Source: Russula earlei
Taxonomy: Eukaryota > Basidiomycota > Agaricomycetes > Russulales > Russulaceae
Length of the DNA: 64,000 bases
Reading direction: 5' to 3'
Assembly (NCBI GenBank): GCA_025769875.1
Contig: JAGFNK010000024.1
Coordinates: forward strand, 124,001 to 188,000
Shown here: positions 11,553 through 22,378 of the stretch, in pieces
How the letters are laid out: each line of letters opens with the position of its first letter
Numbering within the stretch: the first letter of the stretch is position 1
The notes under the pieces: generated by a model
Told to the model about the DNA's origin: nothing
The model's input: the letters and a program-made list of their open reading frames with translations, nothing else
Databases searched by the model: none
Made by a program: the position numbers and the translations under genes

Positions 11553-11770
11553 AGTAGCGGGCCCCTGTTATTATCCCTTCAATCGACCCTCAAGCAATTG
11601 CAACGCGAGATGCGGGAAGCGCTCGGTGCATATGTAGACATCACAGCAGAAACGCCGGACCATTCAGAATTCCGTCAATGCACTTTCGGATCTCGATACG
11701 CTTACGACCGTAGCCTCGCCCATCGCTGTTGTAGCAGTTACTTCAGATTCTGAGACTACATGTGATGGAT
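11553..11770 (+). pseudogene. Ferritin-like/VioB-type gene 3' relic
   Basis: A degenerate copy of the last exon of the gene at 1-2139. The segments encoding the YYPFNR region, the QLQREMRE helix and the LDTFTTVASPI region are recognisable at nucleotide level, but multiple deletions (for example after CCCTG and after the PFNR codons) destroy the frame. Nothing of the LodA-like part or earlier exons remains upstream, where the kinase pseudogene lies instead. Confidence 0.85.
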
Positions 11771-12245
11771 TCTTCGACGCGTGTACTCACATGTCTTGTT
11801 TAGGCATGAGTACTGAGTGGTGGCCGTGCGCGCAAGCCTTCACATCTGCGGGAGTGCAATCCGTCACAAATATTAATACATAAAATCCACGCGTTAAGCA
11901 TAGAAGTCGCATCAATGCACTGCATTGCTTCACGGTACTATTTAATTACGGCAAACGTTCCTCAAGGCGCACGGCGCACCACTGAAGAATTTTCAAAAGA
12001 AAAAGAATTTCATCCTTCCATCAGATTTGCTTCACGAATCAAAGAAACTGCTTCTAATGACCGAGGCTTGATAGAACATCGGAAAGGCGCGGGGTGACTG
12101 GGCAGAGGTGGTCAGTTCCCCAGCGAGCCAAGACGATGATCCGGCGGAAGGCATTACTCACCTGACCAGGCCACTGGTAAATTCAGCTTTGGTCTCAATT
12201 ATGCGCCCACAGTCGTCGACGGCTTTGGTTATGTCGAACACTGCG
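11553..12245. repeat. Duplicated segment, copy B (ferritin-like relic plus intact P450 tail)
   Basis: Matches 1846-2750 in the same order: ferritin-like tail, spacer with TCAATGCACTGCATT and CCTCAAGGCGCAC, then P450 3' exons on the minus strand. Here the P450 side continues into a complete gene, while the ferritin-like side stops abruptly at about 11550. Confidence 0.85.
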
Positions 12246-14186
12246 AGTATCATGGCTATGTACATGAACAAAGAAGCATCTGCAAGATGCATTCCTGTGA
12301 TTGTCACGACGTGAGTATCGTCCGTCAGGCCGTCAAAAAAACACCCTTACCGGGACAAGACCTTGCACACAATAGCACACAATAATGAATTCGTAGGAAT
12401 TCTTCAGAGGGGCTTAAGCTTACCGTCGTCCATACCCAAATAAGATAGTGTGAGGATCCATTTCAGCAGGTCCTTTTCTCGGTGGCAATGAAACGCTCCG
12501 GATCAAAGACCATAGGGCGGGAATAGATGTTTTCGTCGTGCAGCAGGCCCCTAAGCCATATACGTTCACGTCATGAAAAAAATACGAGCCTAAAATAACT
12601 GACCACATATTCACGATGACAGCCGTACCTTCCGGTATCAAGTGTCCGTCTTGAATGTCATCCTGCATCAAGCGGTGATGACCTCCTATAACTACAGTCA
12701 GTTTCCTCAAGTAGCAGCAGCACGACTTCTGCGCATACCAAACGGTGTCACTGGGGCCCAACGTAGTACTTCTTTGAGGAGAGCATGGAGGTAGGGAAGT
12801 CGATCGGAATTCTCAAAGGTGGGAAGCTTATGGGAGCCGACTACAGCGTCAAGCTCAGCCTGGGCTTTCTTCATGACATCTGGGTAGAGTGTCATGGCTA
12901 GGATAAAAGTTGATGTCGAGGAAACCATCTGGAAATTTGGGATACTGAGAACACTGTCATGCTTCCTTGAGCCGCTTACCGTATCGGAACCCCCTGTTGC
13001 GGTTCGGTGTCACCATATGAAGACAGAGACAGAACGACGCCACTCGCCGAAATAGATTGAAACAGCCGCCCACTTTAGGATATCTGCATCATGCTCAGAC
13101 ATCCCTTCCTTGGTGTGCATATCTACGAATGAAGTGGCGGCGACGCCAGCCGCCTGTAGTAGATAGCACATTATATCACCCTGATAGGACCTCTATCGCC
13201 GTGAAACCTACCCTTCGTTGTTGAACATAATCAAAGGGGGTGTCCACAACCTTGTAGGTGTCAGCGCGCCACTCACGGCCCAGCTTTTTCCACCCAGTGC
13301 CAGGAAACCACTCGGGAAAATGACGCACTGAAATTGGATAGAATGATGAGACATAGATATTAATCTTACCAGACTCGTGTGCTTACAAAATGGCAGAGAG
13401 TCGACGAGGAAAGCGCCAGGCGTTGCGGCGCATGAGAATTCGAGACTCGCAACCTCAGCGATGTGGACGAGCTCGTCATTGTGATCTTTCACCTTGTAAC
13501 CGTAAACCAGGTCAAGAACGACGGCGCCTGTGGTCCTGACACAAATATCAGACGACCGCACACGGTCAGACGAATGACAGTCCGAGTCCTCGTACCTCCG
13601 CAAATGCTCGATAAGTTCCCTGGACTGGCTAAGAGACGTACTAGGAAGCGATGCGTTTCTCGCGTGATGACATCGTGGTGCTGGGAAACGGCAGCCCGGG
13701 TACCCATAAAACGGTGCAAAAGTCGCCGGAATGAGCGGAAGCGCTCTCCGTAGTGGGAGAGCACTAGACCGCGGTCCCAACCCATGGTTTCACCAAGCAT
13801 AGGGAAGGTCGGGCGATCAGAATAAATAGAGCTCTTGGCATCCAACATATTTAGCGTTGTGTCAAGTGAGTTGAGAATGACGAAGGGTTCGCCGGCAAGG
13901 TTAATGTAAGTGATCGGGCCTGTGAGTCCACTTAATGTCTCCTCTAAGGGGTATGGATAAGAAAAGAGGACTTACCGTACCTTCTCCCCCACTCTGTGAA
14001 TGTTTCCCACTCGCGACAAGAGGGCATATCAAAGACGTTGCCAATGAATGGGTAGCCCCTTGGACCGGGTGGAAGAGAAGGCTTTGAACGGGAAGCCCTG
14101 ATATAATTCAGAAAAATCAATAAAGAGAGGATTACTGTCGCTGAAGCCAGCAGCAACAAGTCAAAGAAAGTAGATGAGTGGTACAT
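12010..14186 (-). CDS. Cytochrome P450 monooxygenase (two apparent 1-nt frameshifts)
   Basis: Twelve minus-strand exons: 14186-13976, 13919-13596, 13535-13387, 13327-13212, 13153-13048, 12993-12980, 12928-12739, 12685-12604, 12550-12424, 12361-12351, 12294-12162 and 12097-12010. They total 1551 nt (about 516 aa). The N-terminal membrane anchor is LLLLASATVILSLLIFL, then PPGPRGYPFIGN, I-helix GGSDT, LKEVLRW (ExxR), FDPERF and heme loop FGYGRRSCPG. P450s insert oxygen using heme and an ER reductase. The overall pattern resembles basidiomycete CYP5150-like enzymes; the substrate is unknown. Conserved sequence requires one missing G in the GGG run at 13618-13620 and one extra A in the AAAA run at 12474-12477. 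The two shifts cancel in length but leave a stop between them as written. This is either early decay or base-call error. Intron 5 is GC-AG, and exons 6 and 10 are 14 and 11 nt. Confidence 0.85.
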
Positions 14187-14269
14187 GCTGCCAGCTTGAG
14201 AGGGTGAGGGAAAACGAAATTTGGAGGAACGCTCTCATGACCTGGGTACGAACTATATTTGTGCCACAA

Positions 14270-15180
14270 ATTTACATATTCCCACCTTGACAACGCCTAG
14301 TGTTCACTCGTAGCTCGCCAAGGTCGCCAGTCCACTGGATCTGGACATCATGAGCGCGAGTCCATTCCTCGTGAATGGGCCTTGCTCTCTGAGCTGTCTT
14401 ATGTTGCCAGTCTGAGTTCAACAAGGTCATGATTGCATGATCACCACTGGCGGCCAATAGATGAGCTCTTTGCGACGAGACAAGCAAGTGGCCAAGCACC
14501 CCAACAAGAGAGAATCGGCTAAGGTAGAATGCCATAACGTAATGAATGCCGCAGCTGAGATGAAGCGAAGTGTACGGTGATTATTCATCTTTGTGAAGCG
14601 GTCTGAGGTACAGCACAACGTAGTAGCGCAAAATTGACGGGCGTGACGACAAGGCACGATGCGTAGCCTGAGAAGGGCTCGGAGAACTTGTGAAAAGGCT
14701 GACCATGCCCATGCGGTCCCGAGCCCGGGCCCACTTACGCAGAACGATAAGATGACTGCATTGACGACTAGAATCAAACAAGCTTAATGAGGTGTCATGG
14801 AACGTGAGAGCCATGGAAGTGAATTCTTCTGATCGGACTCTGTGACTCGTGTGATCCACAGATTGCATGCAGTGGATCCAACGTTACGTTGAGTGAGTCG
14901 CGCGAACTTACTGTATCGGAGTTCGGGCGCCCAACAAGAACACCACTTGGCCCTGTAGAAATGTAGCACTGATTAGTATTAGTCGCGAAGTGGTTTTATC
15001 ATTCAATTGCCTTGACTCCACCTTGAGTATGTCCTCATGAACGATTTTCCGCACACTGGTACAAACCGGTCTGGGAACAAACAAAGTGTCTCGGAGGCCA
15101 TCCAAGAGGTCCCGCAGGGCGGCGGTGCCATTGTGGTCACACCGCGGTTGAACTTGACAGCAAATCCCCGTTGTTCAAGC
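14270..15180 (-). other. Possible multi-exon gene of unknown function
   Basis: Between the P450 start and the acyl-CoA dehydrogenase end, minus-strand blocks look coding and are linked by plausible splice sites: TAALRDLLDGLRDTLFVPRP, then (after an intron ending CTACAG near 14953) GQVVFLLGARTPIQ, then (after donor GTAAGT) EEFTSMALTFHDTSLSLFD. A further block near 14460-14280 reads MTLLNSDWQHKTAQRARPI and EEWTRAHDVQIQWTGDLG. I recognise no family and cannot fix a start or stop, so treat it as an unverified gene or gene remnant. Confidence 0.25.
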
Positions 15181-15524
15181 CATGCCTGATCCCGTTTTTT
15201 TTTTTATTCACTTTCCCATGTATGGAGGAGTCAAACACGGCGGCCGTCGGAGTAAGGTAGGCATTGACGGGATTTACTGTTACGACACTCGTCATTGGCT
15301 GATCTACCATATAATGAGGTCTAAGTTTAAACGATTATGGAAGGCTCCGCAGCCCCTGGCATAATTAAGCGGGAACGTGACGACGAGGGTCAAAACAACA
15401 AGGGGGCTCAGAGACCATCGCAAGATATGATACTTGTGATAGTAGCAGCAAAGTTTGGGCCATTGGCTTGACTCTGTCAAGCGAAGAGCATAAAAACAAT
15501 TCAAACGTGATCGCCGCCTGCTTT

Positions 15525-17638
15525 TCACAATCGGGCGTTAGGAGGCACTTTCTTGAGCGCTTGTCGTACACCAAGGTCGCCCATGACATCCTCTGCACCT
15601 CCAAGGATTGCGTCGTACGGAGATGTACGATGGTACTGTCTCGAGGACTTATTTTAGCATATAACAATCGTGAACAGAAGCAAACGCACGTGCTCAACCA
15701 ACTTGCCCATGCCAGACTGAGTGACGGAGCGTCCGCCAAATATTTGCGCGGCATCTTCAGCAGTGGCGCGCCCGGTGCTTGTCACATATCTGAAACCAAT
15801 CCCGGTCACCATGTAGGACTCCCAACAGAGTGAAAGACTTGCTGTTTGAGGAGAGCAATTGTACCAGCGAGCCTGTCAGATTGCTCCGCGTATGACATCT
15901 ATTCTAGTTCAAACACGATACGGGGAAACACCGAAACGAAAGAGACAAACGTTATTCATTTGGTGTGTGACGTTCTCGAGCCAGCTCTGAGCAGACTCGA
16001 CGCGTGCGATCATTTGGGCCAGCCTTGCGCGGACGATGGCTTGAGCATTCAGCGGTTTTCCGAACACCTCGCGCTGTTGCGACCACCTGCATTAGAGTGA
16101 TCACATATCAACATCGAACAGAGATTGGCAAGAGATACGGTCAGTGGGGCGTACTTGAGGCACTCCTCTACGATTAGGCGCTGCGAGCTCAAACTCATGG
16201 AGAGAATCATCCACCGCTCATGATTGAAGTTGCTGAGGATGACAGACATGCCCTTGCCCTCCTTACCCAGCGTGTTCGATAGTGGGACACGAACCTTGTC
16301 AAACGTCACGAACGCCGTACCTGCGGTGGCGGAGTAGGCAGTTTTAATCGGCTTGGTGGAAAGCTGGTCAGAGCGCGGGACGAGAATGACCGTGTATCCG
16401 CCCTCCGTCTTACATCCAACAGTGAAGTAGTCCGCGAACGTGCCATTCGTTATCCATCTGTTCGTCCGTTCGTCAGCAACGAGCGGGCGAGCCATCAGTG
16501 AGACACGTACTTCTTCGTGCCCGAGATGACCCACTCGTTTTCATCTTTGTAAGCATACGTTTGCATGCCGCCAACATCGCTCCCCGCGAACGCCTCGCTG
16601 ATCGCAAGACAAATGGTCTTTTTTCCCGAGAGGATGTCAGGTACGATCTTGGTTTGCAATTCCGGCGAACCGAAGTTGAGGACAGGTGGGAGACCGATCA
16701 CGCCACCCGCGAGCAGACCATCCATATATCCCCGCGTTCCACAACGCGCAAGCTCCATGTGGATGATGAGCTGGGTGTTAATCAGCCGGAGTGGGATGTG
16801 CGAAGGGTGATCAAACGAGGCACCTCGTGAAAGTGGTCAAATTCCTCTGGCGTGATTACACCGCCTAGGAGTGTCTTGCCCCTCAGATGCTTCCCGGGTC
16901 CAAGACGCATGCCGATGATATTTGTTTCACTGTCCGTGCCCACCAGCCGCCAGCCACGTGTGAGCACGATGTGTTGTGGGCATGTCATTACCGCTGGACG
17001 CACCCAAGTTTTTCCACAAGTTGCTGGGAAATACGCTTTCCATTTTCCTCGCATGCGGACGCCTCGGGGAGGATTGCTCCGTTCACGAGCTTGCGCATGG
17101 CTCTCTGGAAGCGCCGATGGCTCTCCTTGTAATACGGGCTGGAGAAACCAGGCATAAGCCAGGACGGCTCCGCATAGGGGACTTGGGAAAGGGCGTCCGC
17201 TGCGAGCGGCTCGATCTGTGGCTTCTGTCCCTTGATAGTACCAATCTGCAAGCGCGCATATTGTGGACGATACAGCACTTCTTGCCGGTGCAGGCCGAAG
17301 AACGCCTTGGTGGCATCTCTCCCCGCTATGAAGCATCAGTTCCGTAAGGGTTGGCTCGCCACAATATAAAGCAGGTAGTCACCAATCGAATCGACAAGCA
17401 GCACCGCAACACCTCCCGGATGCAATTGGGCGAACTTTGATAGATCGTACACTCGCGAGTCGACTATGATCCACTAGAAAAATGACTCGTTTCACTGCAA
17501 CAGGGATAGCAGAAGAAGGGATATACCACATCTCCCTCCTTGTTATGCTGGACAAGACGTTGAGCCACAAGTGGAATCTGCTTATAGTACCAGACGTACT
17601 TGTGCGACATCCGTGACAGTATACTCCGTTGACCCCAT
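15525..17638 (-). CDS. Cytochrome b5-acyl-CoA dehydrogenase fusion protein
   Basis: Exons 17638-17600, 17547-17527, 17473-17383, 17325-17004, 16929-16824, 16770-16511, 16457-16155, 16086-15951, 15898-15843, 15789-15690 and 15635-15525 give 514 residues. Residues 1-80 form a cytochrome b5 heme domain (DVWIIVDSRVYDLSKF, heme-ligand HPGG, then FFGLH). The rest is an acyl-CoA dehydrogenase: AISEAFAGSDVGGMQT (FAD/substrate segment), ITNGTFADYF, NHERW, AEDAAQIFGG and the C-terminal GGAEDVMGDLGVRQ, whose Glu fits the catalytic base position. Such fusions are known in fungi and are expected to oxidise acyl-CoA (or a related thioester) with the b5 domain as electron carrier; the substrate is not deducible. 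The intron at 15842-15790 uses a GC donor (GCAAGT). The frame is intact throughout. Confidence 0.92.
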
Positions 17639-17781
17639 AGCGAGAGCTAACCCTGGCCGGCCCGACAACCGCCTGAGCTCGTAAATTAGATTAAAAAGAA
17701 ACAAACAAATGTACAGGGCGTGTCCGTCTCTTCGTAAATGTCCTATCGCAGTCCATCCCTCCACACTGTCCTTGCGGCAGT

Positions 17782-19326
17782 CTAGAACGCCGCCCACGCA
17801 GCTGCAAGAAGTAACACAAAAGATTGTCCTTCGGGACTATGCGAACCATCTGGGCTCCGTTCGGAAAACCATAACGGATTGACGGTGTTGTGTAGCCATC
17901 CGTCCTCGTCTATACTTCGAAACACGAGCTCCAACGCTTGAAATGCGGCTATATCGTGTTTTCCATCGTCCGTGAATAAGCTGTACCGCAGCGTCGTCGC
18001 TGCAAGTAGGGCCGTTGACGACGAGTCGGCGAATGAGTCAGGCTGGTCGACGTAGTTCAGGAGCGTCCCATTGTCCTGCTATGTATCCAACAAATCCAGC
18101 CAAATCTCCGAAGCCCGGAACGCTGCCGCGTACCTGGTATCGCCACATCCCCGTGAGTATCTCGTTAACCCACTGCGCTAGATTGTCTTGCTGTGATTCC
18201 ATCTGCGATGCGAAGTTGGATCGCCTGATTATGGTCAAGACGCGCATCATGCCCGCTGCCGCCCAGGCATTCCCTGCACCACGAGCGTCAGCACGCGCCT
18301 CCTCCCGTTCCTTGATCGGAGAGCGCACCTGTTGCCCAGTGACCAGTGTCCTCCCAAGACCCCAGGGTTATGTGTCGCCACAGGCTCGCATCCGCATCGA
18401 ACAAGGCATCACGATACAGGCGAATCTGATCATATGCGATTTGCAATAATGCATGTCCACCGACGTCATTTTGCAAGGCACCGAAATATGCGATGAACGG
18501 AGGGGCCATATATACGAAATCAGACCTGGATGCGTTCACGGAACGGGACGTCAACACAAAAATACACAAAAGGGTCCGAAGGAGGAAGGACGATCGATCG
18601 AGGGCGCACCAAAGCTGGACTTCGCTTTCACGGTGAGAGATAGCACCGGACGCGGCGCGCGGCGCCTGGGATAAGAGATATCCAAGTTGTTCCCCAGCAG
18701 CGGTCGAGAATCGTGTGTCGGTAAGGTCCACTCGTGTCCAGTTGCGTAACAACACTGCTTGTCCTAGACCTGATCATCGATCAGCATCGCGTGTTTCGAC
18801 GTCGATCTGGAGTATCAAACAAAGATGCGCTCACTTGCAGGATCTCCCACGGCCCCTTGTCCGTCAGTGAGCGTAAGCGTTCCATTGGCTTTTTGGTCGA
18901 TGATCCTGCGCGTGATCGACAAGCAAAGGGGGCACCGAAAGAGGAAGGGTTGGATGCGGCCACATTACGGATAGTACTCACATCTCTGCGATTGCCAGTA
19001 CATCGTATGCATTCTCCCACCAGGGAAGGCGTGTCGGAGGAAATATTAAACCCGGCATAAAAGGAGAAAGTGCGGGCCATTCGGCCTCTGTCAGAGCTTC
19101 GGCAAGCGTCCCAATCTCCCAACTTTGGCAGGGATCAACTGAAGCATCGGCTGGTCTGTCTGACCGGCGAAGGCTCGGCTCACCTATGCGTCGATATGTT
19201 GACAGCATTGTTCCGCACTCGGCGCAGAATCGTCGTGTTCAGGCCAGGGAAAGCGCGTGGTACCAGGGCGGAGGAAACGAGACCTAGGTAGAGGGCGATT
19301 ACGGTATAGAGGCGATACCAAATCAT
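17782..19326 (-). CDS. Secreted GH105-like six-hairpin glycoside hydrolase
   Basis: Exons 19326-19184, 19122-18982, 18905-18835, 18763-18610, 18525-18329, 18273-18134 and 18078-17782 give 380 residues. The N-terminus MIWYRLYTVIALYLGLVSSA is a good signal peptide, so the protein is probably secreted. The body matches the alpha6/alpha6-barrel family of unsaturated-rhamnogalacturonyl and related hydrolases (GH88/GH105): WEIGTLAEALTE, GAISHRESEVQLWSDFVYMA, LWRHITLGSWEDTG, WATGNAWAAAGMMRVL and SPEGQSFVLLLAAAW. Likely role is removing unsaturated sugars from pectin-like polysaccharide fragments during plant cell wall breakdown. The exact linkage specificity is inferred from the family, not shown. 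Confidence 0.88.
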
Positions 19327-19938
19327 CTAGGAGCCTCTGTGGACCGACCACCCCTTCACAAGACCTCTATTTGTCACGCAACGAGGACGCCGCACGAGGC
19401 GTGGGGTCTAGTGGCGGTTCGGGCGCTAGAGTCTCGGGACCCATGTTTTGGAAAAAGTATCAAGCACATTGATCCGATCTTCGCACCGTCACGATGTACG
19501 CGGTCACTACGGGTGGCGAAGGCCGGGGGTATTCCACACAGTGAAGTCACCTTCGGTGGGTCGAGAGATGTTGTGTCAACAACAGAAGCCAGCACAGAAA
19601 CGGTTAACTAGTCGTCGAGGTCCTTGGTATGTCCCTCTGCTTGTCGTTCACATCGAGCATGATGTTGTGAAGCCATTCCCCCCACGGCGAGGGCAGATGC
19701 TAGTACCAGACAAAACCGAGCATGAGCATGAGCGGATATCTTGGAAATGAACTGGGCGCATGAAGTTTCGCACGCGTGATGGTCTCGAGCGTGCCATCAA
19801 GACCGATAACACGTACATCACCTCTGATCAGAACGAGATCGAACTTACTCTGATCTCGCTTCTGTGAAGTATGCTGTCCGCCATACGTGGTCTCACGATA
19901 TCCTTGAACAGCGCGGGGAGGTACACTCCAAAGGTGCG
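19327..19938. other. Intergenic, divergent promoter between the GH105-like gene and L2HGDH
   Basis: About 0.6 kb separating two divergently transcribed genes. Short open frames on both strands lack recognisable motifs or conserved splice structure. It presumably contains both promoters. An ATG at 19871 could be the true L2HGDH start (see that entry). Confidence 0.45.
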
Positions 19939-21426
19939 ATGGGGACCTTCTACTTGCACTGCATTCTCTCATCTCGTGCCAAGTCGCCCGAGGTCACGGT
20001 GGATCACATCGTCATTGGTGGAGGTACGCCCGATCACGTCTATTTCTATCTTTATGGTCACGCAGGCTGACAATCTGTCGCGGGATTCGGAACATGAGGT
20101 ATTGTTGGGCTTGCGGTTGCGCGCGCACTTTTACGGCGCTTTCCAGACAAGTCGACGATACTCATCGAACGGCATGCCCGTCCAGGGGAGGAGACGAGGT
20201 AATCGTCTATTATCTTGTGAACACAATTGCCTTGGGGCTTGATGAGGTGCGACCCAACAGCTCGCGTAACTCTGAGGTCATCCATGCTGGTGCGGGAAAA
20301 CTTCTCTCGCTCATTCTAGTCTCTCAAGCGAGCAGGTCTCTACTACCCTCCCAACTCACTCAAAACGCGTCTCTGTTTGCGCGGGCGCCAGATGCTGTAT
20401 TCATATTGCGCTGAAAACAACATTCCTCACCGGCGCTTAGGCAAACTCGTAGTTGGGCGAGAGGAGCAACGCGAGTATCTCATCGACATACACGCGAAGG
20501 CCCAGGCTCTACGCGCCCCTCCGCATTGGAACCACTCCAGTGATCCACAAGTGCTACCGACGAAGATGATGAGTGGTGATGCCGCACGTGAACGTGTGCC
20601 GGAACTCGCACGTGAGATCGCGTTGGCGTTGTGGAGTCCCTCAACGGGGATTGTGGACTCTGCTGCATTGCTCACCAGCCTCGAGAAGGACATCGAGGAT
20701 GCAGGGGGCACGATTGCATATGCGACGCGTGCAGTGCGTATCGATGCTGCCACCGAAGGCCGGCCTGGCTGGATCGTGCAGACTGTAGCCGGCTCCCAAG
20801 AAAGCGGCAGCGACGAAGCCACTGCCACGCTGGCAGGGGTTTTGATAAACGCCGCGGGTCTTGGGGCCACCAGTGTGCTCAACGAAATTCTTCCGCCCTC
20901 TCAACGCATTCCACTTTACTTTGCTAGGGGGGCCTACGCTACGTACCGAGGACCAGGTGTTCGAGGCATTCAACACCTCGTCTATCCGGTGGACGAGGCA
21001 AAAGGCGCCTCATTTCACTCACTTGGCACCCACCTCACGCTCGATATGAGCGGCAGCGTGCGCTTTGGGCCTGATATTGACTGGCTGTCTGCCCCCGATA
21101 ATGCAAAACGTGACGAAGAAGTATGGGAGCCGCACCTCTCCCCTGACGAGGAACGAGCGCGATCCATGTATGCCGCAGTTTTGCGATATTTACCAGGTGT
21201 GAAGAGCGAAGGGTTTCAGCCGCATTATGTTGGCATTCGCCCAAAACTTGCACCCCCGGGAACGACATTTCAAGACTTCGTAATACGAACGGATTTCGCC
21301 GACGAAAGTGATAGGAGGGCTCCGATGGTCAGTTTGTTGGGTATCGAGAGCCCCGGGCTCACAGCAAGTTTGGCATTGGCAGAGATGGTGGCAGAGGATA
21401 TGTTGGGCAGGGTGAATGGGCAATAA
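19939..21426 (+). CDS. L-2-hydroxyglutarate dehydrogenase (FAD-dependent, mitochondrial type)
   Basis: Exons 19939-20023, 20099-20198, 20261-20289 and 20336-21426 give 434 residues. It oxidises L-2-hydroxyglutarate to 2-oxoglutarate, a metabolite-repair step on the mitochondrial inner membrane. Motifs: FAD dinucleotide fold HIVIGGGIVGLAVARAL, then ARPGEETSSRNSEVIHAG, LYYPPNSLKTRLCLRG, LVYPVDEAKGASFHSLG and the C-terminal SLLGIESPGLTASLALAEMV. The start at 19939 is the first ATG in frame. However, an ATG at 19871 opens an arginine-rich, targeting-like sequence (MLSAIRGLTISLNSAGRY) one base out of frame, so the real protein may start there if a 1-nt error or a missed splice lies near 19960-19975. 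Confidence 0.92.
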
Positions 21427-21482
21427 TTGAGACTAGAATAAATTGGTAGAAATCCCAGATTATTGTGCTAATGTGTACAAGT

Positions 21483-22149
21483 CTATGTGAGGGGAGTGCC
21501 GCGCGGAGCCACTTTGGGCTGCCACGGTTCGATCTTGGGATTGGCAGTGTTGTAGGAACGGTATGCACCGCGGGTGCCAGTTAGGTTCTCGACCCATGGC
21601 TGCGAGCGTGCATGCCTGAGTTGAGGAGGAAGTAAAGTGAAGGAAGGGACGCACTGCTTTCCATCGGGGAGTGAGGTTCTGCATGAGCACATCCTGCGGC
21701 GGTGGCTCCTTTCGTATGTGGGAAAGCCATGCGTGCCACTCTGCAGGCACTTGGGAAGCATTGTTGTCATGCTACGAGAATGTCTCGATCAGCACGAGTG
21801 TGCCATGTTTCAAAAGCTGGTTGGTTTGAAACCAACCTGAGCAAAGTCGACCCAACGATGACGGCCTAAAAACTTGTCCGTAGAACGTGGTGGGGAGCAC
21901 TGGAAGACCAGAAGACGTACCTGGTACTTCCTGTTCTGGGTTGAGATTCTCGAAATAACGGTTTCCGAACCTAAAGACGTCGATATCGATTTACAAAAAA
22001 GTCCTGCGATTGAAACAAAAACTTGGAACACACTGGTCAGAGCCAACGAATGTGCCAGCTTTCACGTCACCGATGTATTGCATCTGGTGCCACCATTCCT
22101 TTATCCCGACTGCACGAATTCCGCGAATATAGCGGGCGAGCGACGGCAT
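21483..22149 (-). CDS. NADH:ubiquinone oxidoreductase subunit NDUFA12 (B17.2)
   Basis: Exons 22149-22034, 21970-21921, 21865-21837, 21771-21655 and 21599-21483 give 142 residues. Diagnostic pieces are FVGSDQFGNRYFEN, GRHRWVDFAQ, VPAEWHAWLSHIRKEPP and PRWKAPWVENLTGTRGAY. This is an accessory subunit of mitochondrial complex I on the matrix arm. The related assembly factor NDUFAF2 is less likely because the C-terminal LTGT-AY-YNT-KI-WQP block is typical of NDUFA12. Intron 3 begins with a hairpin-forming sequence covering the donor site (see findings). Confidence 0.93.
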
Positions 22150-22378
22150 GAGTGGTGTTGTGGTGGTCAAGTCGAGGGTAATATATTTGTTCTTGTTGAC
22201 GTTCTAGGGAAATGACTAGAGTACAGTGACTGGTGATGTACACGACCCTCTCTCTTTTGGCCACAACCGTACAACGTACAACCAAACGACCAGTATGCTG
22301 ATATAACATTCGAATGCGATGGGATTAATAGTGAACGCGGTGCTTATATGTAAGAGCGCGCGCTTGAGGCCATAATTC

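Noticed and set aside
15745..15850. Frameshift in the acyl-CoA dehydrogenase
   Set aside because: It disappears when the GC donor at 15842 is used, giving LLKQYVTSTGRATAEDAAQ without any correction.
19700..19972. Minus-strand frame with RGDVRVIGLDGTLE, briefly considered as an Sm/LSm protein
   Set aside because: The Sm1/Sm2 motif spacing and conserved Gly/Asn do not fit, and no splice sites extend it convincingly.
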